From: Planctomycetes bacterium MalM25
Lineage (GTDB): Bacteria; Planctomycetota; Planctomycetia; Pirellulales; Lacipirellulaceae
Reading direction: 5' to 3'
Assembly: GCA_007745835.1 (NCBI GenBank)
Contig: CP036424.1
Span: 1,635,001-1,699,000 of the forward strand
Length of the DNA: 64,000 nt
Positions 1 to 8,490 of the stretch are shown piece by piece; the stretch's first letter is position 1, and the number at the start of each line of letters is the position of its first letter. The notes beneath the pieces are model-generated. The model saw nothing but the letters and a program-made list of their open reading frames with translations. It had not been told where the DNA came from and did not search any database. The position numbers were made by a program, and so were the translations under genes.

Positions 1-38
1 GCGTGATCCACGCGATCGACACCGTGATGCTCCCGTGA
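1..38 (+). CDS. Fasciclin-domain protein, C-terminal end only
   Basis: Only the last eleven codons lie in the window, read in the frame that starts with the GTG at position 3 and stops at TGA 36-38. They encode VIHAIDTVMLP, which closely matches the usual last strand of fasciclin (FAS1) domains (consensus like GVIHVIDxVLLP). FAS1 proteins are secreted or surface adhesion-type proteins. A strong intrinsic terminator follows directly, which supports a gene end here. The rest of the gene is outside the window, so the family call rests on this short C-terminal match. Confidence 0.6.
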   Translation, partial: VIHAIDTVMLP

Positions 39-65
39 GGCGGATTCGATAGCACCAGTCGATCC

Positions 66-106
66 CCGGCCCTCGGCGTGCTCGCCGAGGGCCGGTTTGT
101 TTTTTT
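66..106 (+). terminator. Rho-independent terminator after the fasciclin gene
   Basis: A perfect 13-bp inverted repeat (66-78 with 83-95) closes a 4-base loop and is followed at once by a T tract (TTTGTTTTTTT, 96-106). This is the clearest intrinsic terminator in the window. It ends the upstream gene and separates it from the photolyase that begins 19 bases later. Confidence 0.9.
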
Positions 107-124
107 GCCTTCGATCGATCCCAA

Positions 125-1624
125 GTGACCGACGCCACACCAGCCGTCCGCCTGCGCGACGCCCACGAAACGCCGCGACCGGTCCACGCCGAGTGCGAGT
201 ACGTCCTCTACTGGATGACCGCCTACCGGCGTCCCTCGTGGAACTTCGCACTCGACCGGGCGATCGCCTGGGCTCGCGAACTCGACAAGCCGTTGGTGGT
301 GCTCGAGGCTTTGCGGATCGACTACCTTTGGGCGAGCGATCGCCTCCACGCGTTTGTCGTCGAGGGAATGCGTGACAACCGCGACGCTTTCGACTCAATC
401 TCTGGTGTCGCCTATTACCCGTACGTCGAGCCCGAACGCGGGTCGGGGGCCGGGCTGCTGGCTTCGCTGGCTGGCCGCGCCAGTGTCGTCATCGGGGATG
501 ATTACCCTTGCTTCTTCTTGCCGGCGCAGGCCCGTGCGGCGAGGCGTGCCGTGCCATGCCGTTACGAGTTGGTCGACTCGAACGGTCTCTACCCGCTGAG
601 GGCGACCGAGAAGGTCTTCTCTCGCGCTTTCGACTTCCGCCGGCAACTGCACAAGGACCTGACGCCGCACCTCGCCGAAACGCCCCGGGCCGATCCCCTC
701 GAAGACCTCGACCTGCCCGACGCGGGCGGCGTGATCGACGCTGATCTGGCACGCTGGCCCGTGGTGACTGATGAGCAACTCAAGGACCCGAGCGCCTTGG
801 TCGCCACGCTGCCGATCGATCACGGCGTACCGCCCGTCGCGCGCGAACCGGGCGGGTGGGTCGCCGCCCGCGAGCGGCTGAGTCGGTTCATCGACCAACG
901 GCTCCAACGATACGACCAGCGGAACCAACCCGAGGTCGAGGCGCCGAGCGAGCTGTCCGCCCACCTGCATTACGGGCACATTTCGGCTCACGAGGTCTTC
1001 GACGCGGTGGCCCAGCGCGAAGGGTGGACCCCTGACCGGATCGCGGCTAAGCCGACCGGCGCCCGCGCAGGGTGGTGGGGCATGAGCGAGGTCGCCGAGG
1101 GCTTCCTCGACGAGCTGATCACCTGGCGTGAGGTCGGCTTCAACATGGCGAGCAAGCGCGCCGACTACGACCGCTACGAGTCGCTCCCCAATTGGGCGCA
1201 AGCCACGCTCGAGGAACACGCCGAGGACGACCGCGAGCATGTTTACACCCTCGAGCAGTTCGAGAAGGCGCAGACGCACAACGATCTTTGGAACGCGGCT
1301 CAGCGACAGTTGGTCCGCGAGGGACGCATCCACAACTACCTTCGCATGCTGTGGGGCAAGAAGATCCTCCACTGGAGCGAAAGCCCGCGGATGGCGCTTG
1401 CCATCATGATCGAGCTGAACAACAAGTACGCGCTCGACGGCCGCGACCCGAACAGCTACTCGGGCATCTTCTGGGTGCTGGGCAGGTACGACCGCGCGTG
1501 GGGGCCCGAGCGGCCGATCTTTGGCAAGATCCGCTACATGACCGCCGACAACACCGCTCGCAAGGTCTCCGTGAAAGAGTACGTGCGGCGTTACGCGGCG
1601 GACGGCGAGCGATCTCTCTTCTAG
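125..1624 (+). CDS. phr: Class II CPD photolyase
   Basis: 499 residues, starting at GTG 125. Predicted to repair cyclobutane pyrimidine dimers in DNA using blue light and reduced FAD. The C-terminal FAD domain carries the class II signature: a WGKKILHWSES segment, then IELNNKYALDGRDPNSYSG, then GPERPIFGKIRYM at about residues 430-480. The N-terminal half has the alpha/beta antenna domain opening with YVLYWMTAYRR (about residues 27-37), typical of class II enzymes. Length fits the family (about 450-500). The next gene, a second and unrelated photolyase, starts 8 bases after the stop, so the two are probably co-transcribed. Confidence 0.93.
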   Translation: MTDATPAVRLRDAHETPRPVHAECEYVLYWMTAYRRPSWNFALDRAIAWARELDKPLVVLEALRIDYLWASDRLHAFVVEGMRDNRDAFDSISGVAYYPYVEPERGSGAGLLASLAGRASVVIGDDYPCFFLPAQARAARRAVPCRYELVDSNGLYPLRATEKVFSRAFDFRRQLHKDLTPHLAETPRADPLEDLDLPDAGGVIDADLARWPVVTDEQLKDPSALVATLPIDHGVPPVAREPGGWVAARERLSRFIDQRLQRYDQRNQPEVEAPSELSAHLHYGHISAHEVFDAVAQREGWTPDRIAAKPTGARAGWWGMSEVAEGFLDELITWREVGFNMASKRADYDRYESLPNWAQATLEEHAEDDREHVYTLEQFEKAQTHNDLWNAAQRQLVREGRIHNYLRMLWGKKILHWSESPRMALAIMIELNNKYALDGRDPNSYSGIFWVLGRYDRAWGPERPIFGKIRYMTADNTARKVSVKEYVRRYAADGERSLF

Positions 1625-1632
1625 GCCTGCTC

Positions 1633-3201
1633 ATGCCGGATACTTCAAACGCGGTGAAGGCCAGGACGCTCGCTCTGGTGCTCGGTGACCAGCTCGATCG
1701 CGAGTCGGCGCTGTGGGACGACTTCGACCCCGATCGGGATGTGGTCTGGATGGCGGAGGCCTCCGAGGAGTCGACGCACGTCTGGTCGCACAAGGTGCGG
1801 ATCGCGTTCTTCCTGGCGGCGATGCGGCATTTTCGAGACGCGTTGGCCGAACGCGGCTACCGCGTTGACTACTGCGAGCTTGGCGAGGAAGCGACCACGC
1901 TCTCCGATGCCTTGCGCGACGCGATCGACCGCCTGCGGCCCGAACGCCTCGCCGTGGTCCATCCGGGCGAGTGGCGCGTGCGCGATGCGCTCCGGGCCTT
2001 GTCGGAGGAGAAGGGGCTGGAACTCATCGAGCACGACGACACCCACTTCTACACCACGCCCGAGGACTTCGCCCGCCACGCCGAGGGGCGCAAGCAGGTG
2101 CGGCTGGAGTACTTCTACCGCGAGCTGCGGAAGCGTTTCGGTGTGCTGATGGAGGACGGTCAGCCGATCGGCGGGGCGTGGAACTTCGATAAAGAGAACC
2201 GGGGCGCCTTCGGCAAGCGGGGGCCCGGCAGGCTTCGGAAACCGCGCTCGTCGAAGCCCGACGAGATCACTCGGGAGGTCCTCGACCTCGTTAACGATCG
2301 ATTCGCCGAGCACCCTGGTTCGCTCGACCATTTCGATTGGCCCGTCACGGTGGGCGACGCTCGCCGGGCGCTAGCCGACTTCATCAAGCATCGCTTGCCG
2401 AGCTTCGGCGAGTACCAGGACGCGATGTGGACGGACGAGCCTTGGCTCTATCATTCGCGTCTCTCCGCGGCGATAAACGTGAAACTGCTTGGCCCGCATG
2501 AGGTCGTTGACGCCGCGGTCGCTGCCTACGAGTCGGGCGAGGCGCCGCTCAATGCGGTGGAGGGCTTCGTCCGCCAGATCCTCGGTTGGCGCGAGTATGT
2601 GCGGGGCGTCTATTGGAACCACATGCCGAGGTACCTCGATCGCAACGCGCTCGAAGCCAATCAGCCGTTGCCTGATTTCTATTGGACTGGCGACACCGAG
2701 ATGGCTTGCCTCCGCGACGCCATCCATCAGACGCTCCGCTACGGCTACGCCCACCACATCCAGCGGCTAATGGTCACCGGTCTGTTCGCCATGCTGCTGG
2801 GGGTCGATCCGCGGCGTGTTCACGAGTGGTACTTGGCCGTGTATGTCGACGCGGTCGAGTGGGTTGAGCTGCCCAACACGCTCGGGATGTCGCAGCACGC
2901 CGACGGCGGCCTGATGGGCAGCAAGCCGTATTGCGCCACCGGCAAGTACATCCAGCGGATGAGCAATCATTGCGGCGAGTGCCGGTTCGACCCAGCGAAG
3001 GCGGCCGGCGACGACGCCTGCCCGTTCACGACGCTCTACTGGGACTTCCTGGCTCGGAACCGCGAGCGTTTGCGGGGCAACAACCGGATGGCGATGCAGC
3101 TGAAGAACCTCGATCGGAAAGACCCGGCGGAACTCGCAGCCATTCGTGAAAGGGCCGACTCACTCCGTGAGGAGTTGGCGCCGAGCCTGCCAGAAGGTTG
3201 A
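1633..3201 (+). CDS. FeS-BCP (PhrB/CryB type) photolyase, COG3046
   Basis: 522 residues from ATG 1633. The N-terminus (LALVLGDQLDRES) and C-terminal FAD domain match the bacterial cryptochrome/photolyase family that includes Agrobacterium PhrB, a (6-4) photolyase holding FAD, a lumazine antenna and a [4Fe-4S] cluster. The four cluster cysteines can be placed at C359, C447, C450 and C463. Their spacing (88, 3, 13) equals that of PhrB C350/C438/C441/C454, so the cluster is very probably present. It sits 8 bases downstream of the class II photolyase. An in-frame open stretch continues upstream to 1192, but that part lies inside phr and ATG 1633 matches the family N-terminus. Known relatives repair (6-4) photoproducts; the exact lesion here is inferred. 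Confidence 0.92.
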   Translation: MPDTSNAVKARTLALVLGDQLDRESALWDDFDPDRDVVWMAEASEESTHVWSHKVRIAFFLAAMRHFRDALAERGYRVDYCELGEEATTLSDALRDAIDRLRPERLAVVHPGEWRVRDALRALSEEKGLELIEHDDTHFYTTPEDFARHAEGRKQVRLEYFYRELRKRFGVLMEDGQPIGGAWNFDKENRGAFGKRGPGRLRKPRSSKPDEITREVLDLVNDRFAEHPGSLDHFDWPVTVGDARRALADFIKHRLPSFGEYQDAMWTDEPWLYHSRLSAAINVKLLGPHEVVDAAVAAYESGEAPLNAVEGFVRQILGWREYVRGVYWNHMPRYLDRNALEANQPLPDFYWTGDTEMACLRDAIHQTLRYGYAHHIQRLMVTGLFAMLLGVDPRRVHEWYLAVYVDAVEWVELPNTLGMSQHADGGLMGSKPYCATGKYIQRMSNHCGECRFDPAKAAGDDACPFTTLYWDFLARNRERLRGNNRMAMQLKNLDRKDPAELAAIRERADSLREELAPSLPEG

Positions 3202-3269
3202 TTCCCGAGGCGTGGTCCGCCCTGCGTGGGACGCATGACGGCCATGTCGAAACGGCATCGCCCGCGGCC

Positions 3270-3297
3270 TTGCTTGCTGCGTAAGGACCCTTAGACT
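3270..3297 (+). promoter_or_regulatory. Possible sigma-70 promoter for the peroxiredoxin
   Basis: TTGCTT (3270-3275) and TAGACT (3292-3297) are 16 bases apart, each matching the bacterial consensus at 4 of 6 positions. They lie in the 161-bp gap before the peroxiredoxin, whose leader then becomes pyrimidine-rich. The match is modest and could be chance. Confidence 0.3.
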
Positions 3298-3362
3298 GGT
3301 GCGAAAATAAGCTGTCCCGCCCTTCCTCTCCCGCCCCACCTCCCCCACCCAGAAGGCTCACG

Positions 3363-4001
3363 ATGAGCGACCCCACCACTTTCGAGCAGTTCGATCTCCC
3401 CCCCGCCACGCTGGTCCAGAAGGACGCCCCCGACTTCGCCGCCCAGGCCGTGATGCCGGACGGGTCGTTCAAAGAAGTGAAGCTGTCGGACTACGAGGGC
3501 AAGTACGTCCTGCTCTTCTTCTGGCCGCTCGACTTCACGTTCGTCTGCCCGACCGAGATCATCGCCTTCTCCGAGGCCGCCGGCGAGTTCGAGAAGCTCG
3601 GCGTGCAGCTGCTGGGCGTCTCGATCGACAGCCACTTCACCCACCTCGCCTGGACCAACACGCCGCGTGAGCAGGGCGGCATCGGCAAGACCGCCTACCC
3701 GCTGGTCGCCGACCTCACCAAGGAGATCGCTGACTCGTACGGCGTGCTCCTGCCGGGCGGGATCGCTCTGCGGGGCCTCTTCTTGATCGACCAGAAGGGC
3801 GTTGTGCGTCACCAGGTGGTCAACGACCTGCCGCTCGGCCGCAGCGTCGACGAGGCGATCCGCATGGTCATGGCGCTCCAGTACTTCGAGCAGAACGGCG
3901 AAGTCTGCCCCGCCAACTGGAAAGAAGGCGCGGCCACGATCAAGCCGGACGTCGAGAAGAGCAAGTCGTACTTCGAGGGCGAGTACGCCTCCAAGGCCTG
4001 A
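3363..4001 (+). CDS. Typical 2-Cys peroxiredoxin (Prx1/AhpC family)
   Basis: 212 residues. A cytosolic thiol peroxidase that reduces hydrogen peroxide and organic hydroperoxides. The peroxidatic cysteine is in FVCPTE (about residue 61) and the resolving cysteine in EVCPANW (about residue 180), which defines the typical 2-Cys class. It also has GGIG in the loop before the third quarter and a C-terminal SYFEGEY, the two motifs (GGLG and YF) linked to easy over-oxidation in eukaryotic Prx1. The leader has no SD; it is a long C/T tract (3312-3351). It stands alone next to photolyases and folE, a loose stress-response setting. The reductant partner is not visible. Confidence 0.93.
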   Translation: MSDPTTFEQFDLPPATLVQKDAPDFAAQAVMPDGSFKEVKLSDYEGKYVLLFFWPLDFTFVCPTEIIAFSEAAGEFEKLGVQLLGVSIDSHFTHLAWTNTPREQGGIGKTAYPLVADLTKEIADSYGVLLPGGIALRGLFLIDQKGVVRHQVVNDLPLGRSVDEAIRMVMALQYFEQNGEVCPANWKEGAATIKPDVEKSKSYFEGEYASKA

Positions 4002-4030
4002 GCCTCGCCGCTTGCTCCGATTTACCCAGC

Positions 4031-4073
4031 CGACGAGCCCGTTCCGCACCCGCGGGGCGGGCTCGTCGCGTTT
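4031..4073 (+). terminator. Probable terminator after the peroxiredoxin
   Basis: A perfect 11-bp stem (4031-4041 with 4058-4068) encloses a 16-base loop and is followed by CGTTT, a short T run. It lies 30 bases after the peroxiredoxin stop. The weak T tract and large loop make it less certain than the terminator at 66-106. Confidence 0.6.
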
Positions 4074-4278
4074 CTAGCGGCGATTTTTCGTCCGCGGAGG
4101 TCGGGGAGGCCGGTTGCCCGCTGGCGCCAGCTCTCTACAGTATCTTGATCGCAAGCTGGTTGCTCACGCTTCCGGATCGGCAATGATCCGGCGCCCCGCC
4201 ACTCGCTTCCGACGCATCATCCCAATTGACGGGCGGTGGGCCGCATGCCCTCCTCCCCAAACACACGGAGACGCCGGC

Positions 4279-4935
4279 ATGTCAGTGGCTTTTGAGACCG
4301 GAATTACGACCAACGGCAACGGCCAACACCGCCGGATCGAAGAGGCGAACCGAACCGCCTCCCTAGACCATCCGGACGTCGATCTCGAGGCGATCAAGGG
4401 CGCGGTCCGCACGATCCTCACCGCGGTGGGCGAAGACCCCGACCGCGAGGGCCTGCTCGAGACGCCCCGCCGTGTCGCGAAGATGTACGCGGAGATGTTC
4501 GAGGGCCTGCGGGCCGACCCCGGGAAGCACCTCGAGGTGACTTTCCCGGAGGAGTACGACGAGCTCGTCCTCGTCCGCGACATCCCGTTCACCAGCATGT
4601 GCGAGCACCACCTGCTGCCGTTCACGGGAGTCGCGCACGTCGGCTATCTTCCGAACGGCCGTGTGACGGGCCTGAGCAAGCTCGCCCGCGTTGTCGAAGA
4701 GGTCGCCCGCCGTCCGCAGGTGCAGGAGCGGATGAGCCAGACCATCGCCGACCTGATCGAGGAGAAGCTCGGCTCCGCGGGGGTCGCCGTGGTGATCCGG
4801 GCGGAGCACTCCTGCATGTCGATCCGCGGCGTGAAAAAGCACGGTTCCAACACCGTGACCAGCGCCCTGCGCGGCGTGTTCAAAGCGAACCAAGCGAGCC
4901 GCGCCGAAGTGATGTCCCTGATCAACAACGGCTGA
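4279..4935 (+). CDS. folE: GTP cyclohydrolase I
   Basis: 218 residues from ATG 4279, chosen over in-frame upstream codons because GGAG lies at 4267-4270 and the upstream part has no family similarity. Converts GTP to 7,8-dihydroneopterin triphosphate, the entry step to folate, tetrahydrobiopterin and queuosine. The zinc and active-site signature is clear: [11 protein letters not shown] (about residues 104-114), then [10 protein letters not shown] and a late [11 protein letters not shown] with the second zinc cysteine. The leader holds a 7-bp hairpin (4172-4178/4185-4191) and the palindrome GCTGGCGCCAGC (4120-4131), neither matching a riboswitch I know. queD follows 20 bases later, so the two probably feed one pterin or preQ0 route. 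Confidence 0.95.
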   Translation: MSVAFETGITTNGNGQHRRIEEANRTASLDHPDVDLEAIKGAVRTILTAVGEDPDREGLLETPRRVAKMYAEMFEGLRADPGKHLEVTFPEEYDELVLVRDIPFTSMCEHHLLPFTGVAHVGYLPNGRVTGLSKLARVVEEVARRPQVQERMSQTIADLIEEKLGSAGVAVVIRAEHSCMSIRGVKKHGSNTVTSALRGVFKANQASRAEVMSLINNG

Positions 4936-4955
4936 GATTTCAACACGACGGCGCC

Positions 4956-5435
4956 ATGCTGATCCAGAAAGAATACAAGTTCTACGCGGCTCACCGGAAC
5001 GAGGAACTGGCCGATAAGTGCCGGAACCTGCACGGCCACCGGTACGGTCTGGTCTGCTACTTCGAGGTGGAGCGGACCGGGGCATTGACCACCCTGTTCG
5101 GCGATTTCGACGCCAAGATCGAGCCGCACCTGAAAGAGCACTACGATCACGGGATGCTCATCAACCGGACCGACCCGCTGTACGCGACGCTCCAGGAGCA
5201 CGAACGCCGCACCGGAGAGCGTTTTCGGTTCAAGGTCTTCGACGCCCCGACGACCGTCGAGAATCTGGCGTTCACGCTGTTCGGCGAGATCACCGACATG
5301 GGCTTCCGACTCGCCAAGCTCGACGTGCGTGAGACCGACTCCTCGGTGATCACGTACACGCGCGAAGACTGGATCGCCGATAACCGCGACGCTTCGCGTC
5401 TGAAGAGCGAGCAAAACTCGATCACGGCCGAGTGA
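4956..5435 (+). CDS. queD: 6-carboxytetrahydropterin synthase / PTPS family
   Basis: 159 residues from ATG 4956. QueD/PTPS enzymes take the FolE product dihydroneopterin triphosphate; QueD makes 6-carboxytetrahydropterin for queuosine, while PTPS makes 6-pyruvoyl-tetrahydropterin. Visible are the zinc ligands (AAH near residue 11 and HGH near 27-29), the catalytic Cys in DKCRNLHGH, the PTTVENLA motif (about 108-115) and the Glu of RETDSS. The protein is longer than E. coli QueD (about 120), with an insert in the middle, so a PTPS-like role cannot be excluded. No queC, queE or queF is in view. Its stop overlaps the next gene's GTG start by four bases. Confidence 0.85.
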   Translation: MLIQKEYKFYAAHRNEELADKCRNLHGHRYGLVCYFEVERTGALTTLFGDFDAKIEPHLKEHYDHGMLINRTDPLYATLQEHERRTGERFRFKVFDAPTTVENLAFTLFGEITDMGFRLAKLDVRETDSSVITYTREDWIADNRDASRLKSEQNSITAE

Positions 5436-6160
5436 ACCGGAAGGCGCCACTGGTGGCCGGGGTCGATGGTTGTCCGGCCGGATGGGTGGCGGCGATCGGA
5501 TCGACCGAAACGGCGGACCCGTGGATCGTTGTCGCCGAGTGTCTCGAGCAGCTTATCGATCGGCACCCGCGCGTCTCACGCTGGGCGGTCGATATGCCGA
5601 TCGGCTTGGCGGAGGATGGCCAACGCGAGTGCGACCGCCTCGCCCGCGAGCGGCTCGGCCCCAACCGTCGGTCGAGCGTCTTCTCGGCGCCCCCACGTTT
5701 ATTGGTCCAGGCCGGGGCGCTCGACTATCACGATGCCTGCACGCTGGCGGAGAAGCTCAGCGGCAAGAAAGTCTCGCGTCAGGCTTGGAACCTGCTGCCA
5801 AAGATCGGTGAAGTCCGACGGCTGGTCATCGAGAGGCCGCGGTGGCGACAGCGACTCTTCGAGACCCACCCCGAGCTGGCGTTCGCCCACCTTGCGGGCG
5901 GCGCGGCGATCGCCGAGAGCAAGAAGAGCCGAGAGGGCTGTGCGATCAGAATCGCCATGCTCGCCGACCATCTCGGATCGGACACTGTCCAGCGCGCTCT
6001 GCTCCAGACCGAGAGCACGCGCGGCGTGGCTAAGGACGACACGCTCGACGCCTTGGTCTGCTGGACCGTCGCGAAGCGTGTGACTCAAGCCGCGGCTGAG
6101 TCGTTGCCATGCCAACCTTCTCTCGACGAGGACGGCCTAGTGGAGGCTATCCTTTATTAG
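5432..6160 (+). CDS. DUF429 protein (predicted RNase H-fold nuclease)
   Basis: 242 residues, GTG start overlapping the queD stop (GTGA), so translational coupling is likely. Family features: an N-terminal AGVDGCPAGW strand, a central FSAPPR, then FETHPELAF and a late AKDDTLDALVCW. DUF429 proteins are predicted to adopt an RNase H-like fold, with acidic residues in these motifs as candidate metal ligands; their substrate is unknown. Its position behind folE-queD may only reflect shared transcription. It converges with the sigma-factor gene, 6 bases between stops. Confidence 0.75.
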   Translation: MNRKAPLVAGVDGCPAGWVAAIGSTETADPWIVVAECLEQLIDRHPRVSRWAVDMPIGLAEDGQRECDRLARERLGPNRRSSVFSAPPRLLVQAGALDYHDACTLAEKLSGKKVSRQAWNLLPKIGEVRRLVIERPRWRQRLFETHPELAFAHLAGGAAIAESKKSREGCAIRIAMLADHLGSDTVQRALLQTESTRGVAKDDTLDALVCWTVAKRVTQAAAESLPCQPSLDEDGLVEAILY

Positions 6161-6166
6161 ATCGGA

Positions 6167-7171
6167 TCAGCTCACCAACGCCTCAAGGCGGAACTCGGGG
6201 GCGTGTTCTCGCAGCTTGTCGAGCGCGCGGTTCGCGAGCTGGCGGACCCGTTCTTTGGAGATCCCCAGCCGTTCGCCGAGACGGCTGTAGGACGAACGGT
6301 TCCCGGTCTCATCGAGCCCGAAGCGATAGGTGATGATGAAGCGTTCCCGCTCGTCGAGCCGCTCGAGCATCTTCACCAGAGCCGTGCTGAGATGGCGCCA
6401 CGACGACTCGGTCAGCTCGTCCGGGTCCGCTTCGTCCTCGGCGCAACCATCGAGCAACTCGCCTGAACCGGTAGCGAAACGTTGCAGGCTCTGCTTTTGC
6501 TTCATCACCAATCGGTACAAGTCACGCCGCACGGCGCAGGTGGCGTAAGTGCTGAAGCGGTAGCCGCGGCTGAAATCGAACTTCTCCACCGCGTGCATCA
6601 GCGAGGCGATGCCCTGGCTGAGCAGGTCGTCGAAGCCGTTGCGGGCGTCGGCGAACTTCCGGGCGATCGACATCACCAGCCGGGTGTTCGCTTGGATCAG
6701 ATAGTTGCGGAGCCGCTCGGCGCGGATCAGGCACGATTCCGCCTCACGGACCTTGTCGAGTGCGGGCCGGGATCGCGACAGCCGCGAGGCTAGGGCGTGA
6801 GCTCGGTACTTGCAGTAGTTCATCCGCTCGAAGAGCTCTTTTTCCTCTTCAGCGCTGAGAAGCGGGGTGGCGCACAAACGGCCCAAGTGCGCGGGCAGGC
6901 CCGAGGCGGGCGAGGCGGCGTTTCCTTCCAAACCCTTCTCAACTCGCTGAACCAGCTCGGAAGACTCGGCGAATCGGTCTCTCTGGCCAACGAAACCGTC
7001 ATTCGGGATGAAGTCGATTTCCGCATCGAGGAGGCGGGCAGCCCGCTTAAGCAGAGCGGGCGAAGTCGCCTGAGCCGCCTTGGTGCGGCGGCACGTGATT
7101 GCTCGGGAAGCCGTGGCTTTACGAGGACTGGCTGATTGCGATCGGCGAGTGGGGCGATTGCTGACGCTCAT
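6167..7171 (-). CDS. RNA polymerase sigma-70 family factor, no region 3
   Basis: 334 residues. Shows region 1.2 (TPLLSAEEEKELFERMN, about residue 104), region 2 (LIQANTRLVMSIARKF through SRGYRFSTYATCAVRRDLYRL, about 155-225) and region 4 with its helix-turn-helix (RLGERLGISKERVRQLANRALDKL near the C-terminus). About 50 residues of acidic linker join regions 2 and 4, so region 3 is missing although the protein is larger than an ECF sigma. In region 2.4 the usual WWIRQ is CAVRR. The first about 90 residues are basic, low-complexity and not conserved in known sigmas. It probably directs an alternative regulon; which one cannot be read from the sequence. No anti-sigma gene is adjacent. Confidence 0.85.
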   Translation of the reverse strand: MSVSNRPTRRSQSASPRKATASRAITCRRTKAAQATSPALLKRAARLLDAEIDFIPNDGFVGQRDRFAESSELVQRVEKGLEGNAASPASGLPAHLGRLCATPLLSAEEEKELFERMNYCKYRAHALASRLSRSRPALDKVREAESCLIRAERLRNYLIQANTRLVMSIARKFADARNGFDDLLSQGIASLMHAVEKFDFSRGYRFSTYATCAVRRDLYRLVMKQKQSLQRFATGSGELLDGCAEDEADPDELTESSWRHLSTALVKMLERLDERERFIITYRFGLDETGNRSSYSRLGERLGISKERVRQLANRALDKLREHAPEFRLEALVS

Positions 7172-7505
7172 CGTGGGCTATCCGAGGCTCGTGGAGGCTT
7201 GATACGGCGCCGTATGTTGCGGCATGCCGCGGCCGTCGAGTCGTCCAAAACAACAAAAACGGCCAAAGCGTTCATTCGGAAATGTAGCGACCCTCGATTC
7301 ACCGATCAACCTAAAAATCGTCAAAAACGTTCACTGGCGGCTGGTGCTCCGCTAAATTAGCTAAACAGCCCATCTAAAGAGCCTGCTCGGGTGACTTAAT
7401 CGTCGTTACTACCCACTGGCTGTCGCTGCGCTACAGTTTCACGAGGGCTCACCACCAGCTATCTCACCACGGCCGCCAGCGGCGGCGATTCCCACGGCAT
7501 CTCCG
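7172..7505. other. Divergent intergenic region, sigma factor / MerR1
   Basis: 334 bp between two divergently transcribed regulators, visibly richer in A/T than its surroundings. It holds the perfect 14-bp palindrome ATACGGCGCCGTAT (7202-7215), 31 bases upstream of the sigma start, a candidate operator for the MerR-like protein or an autoregulator. I see no convincing -35/-10 pair and no small gene. Confidence 0.5.
7202..7215. promoter_or_regulatory. 14-bp perfect palindrome, possible operator
   Basis: ATACGGCGCCGTAT reads the same on both strands and sits between divergent regulators. Its place close to the sigma-factor start would suit repression. Function is inferred from symmetry and location only. 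Confidence 0.35.
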
Positions 7506-8372
7506 ATGAAGGAACTCCTTAGTCCAAAACAGGTTGCGACATCGATCGGGGTAAGCGAATCTTCCCTGAAGAGGTGGTGTGACCTGGGCGTCATCTCGAC
7601 TGAGAGGACCCCTGGAGGCCATCGCCGCATCCGGATCGGGGAGGTGATGCGTTTCCTGCGAGACAAGCAGCAGACGCTCGTACGTCCCGAACTCTTGGGG
7701 CTGCCGGTGGGGGTCGGGCAGGGCTCTCTCTCCCTCAGCCGCTCGCAAGAGGCCTTAATGGAAGCCCTGGAGCAGGGCGATGGTGAGCGGTGCCGGCGTG
7801 TCGTTATGGACCTCTATGTGGGGGGATCGAGCGTACTGCGCCTCAGCGAAGAGCTGCTGACGCCTTGCCTGCACAAGCTGGGCGAGAGCTGGGAGTGCGG
7901 CCGAGTCGAGGTTTACCAGGAGCACCGCGCGTGCGAGGTTCTCAATCGCACGCTCTACGACTTGCGAAGCGTGCTGGTCCAACCGGCCCCTTCCGCTCCG
8001 GTCGCCATCGGTGGTACTCCCCCGGGAGACAATTACCGACTCGCGAGCCTGATGGTTGAGTTGGTCCTGGTTGACGAAGGGTGGAACGCGATTTCACTGG
8101 GCAGCTCGCTCCCTTTCGCGACGATGGCCGCTGCGGCCCAGTTTCACGAGCCCAAGCTCTTCTGGTTGAGCTGTTCGCACGTGGCCGATCGATCGGCCGT
8201 GGAAGCCGACTTCACTGAATTCTTGCGTACGACCCCCCAAGAGATGCGGGTCGTGCTCGGCGGTCAGTGTGTAACTCCCTACTTGCGGGAGCAGGCCGAC
8301 GGAGATCGGGTGCAGTACTGCCCCGACCTGAGGTCTTTGCACGGGGGGCTCGCCTCGTGGGGTCGCGCCTGA
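7506..8372 (+). CDS. MerR-type regulator with CarH-like cobalamin-fold domain
   Basis: 288 residues. An N-terminal MerR-like winged helix (SPKQVATSIGVSESSLKRW, then TPGGHRRI, residues 4-45) is followed by a four-helix cap and a Rossmann B12-binding-like domain (about 90-270), the layout of the light sensor CarH. The cap keeps the CarH Wx9EH motif exactly (W129, E139, H140). The cobalamin-binding strand reads TPPGDNYRLAS where CarH has a TPPGExHxxG-type motif, so the lower-ligand histidine is Tyr177 and the glycine is Ala. It is a paralogue of the gene at 21687. It may bind cobalamin differently, another chromophore, or nothing; light sensing is inferred from the scaffold. Two photolyases lie about 4-7 kb away. 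Confidence 0.8.
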   Translation: MKELLSPKQVATSIGVSESSLKRWCDLGVISTERTPGGHRRIRIGEVMRFLRDKQQTLVRPELLGLPVGVGQGSLSLSRSQEALMEALEQGDGERCRRVVMDLYVGGSSVLRLSEELLTPCLHKLGESWECGRVEVYQEHRACEVLNRTLYDLRSVLVQPAPSAPVAIGGTPPGDNYRLASLMVELVLVDEGWNAISLGSSLPFATMAAAAQFHEPKLFWLSCSHVADRSAVEADFTEFLRTTPQEMRVVLGGQCVTPYLREQADGDRVQYCPDLRSLHGGLASWGRA

Positions 8373-8490
8373 ACGCGCGGGGCGAGGCGAGAGACCCCTA
8401 GCCATCGGGCCCTCGCCCGGAGACCATCACGGCTCCTCGTGTGATTCCCGGCGCCCGATGCGCCCCCTCGAACAGTTGAAGGTCTCAGGT

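Noticed and set aside
395-1372. Antisense open frame inside the class II photolyase
   Set aside because: Codon shadow; no recognisable protein features, and the plus-strand gene is well supported.
4080-4278. preQ1 or pterin riboswitch before folE-queD
   Set aside because: Hairpins are present, but no match to a preQ1 aptamer or another known class could be recognised by eye.
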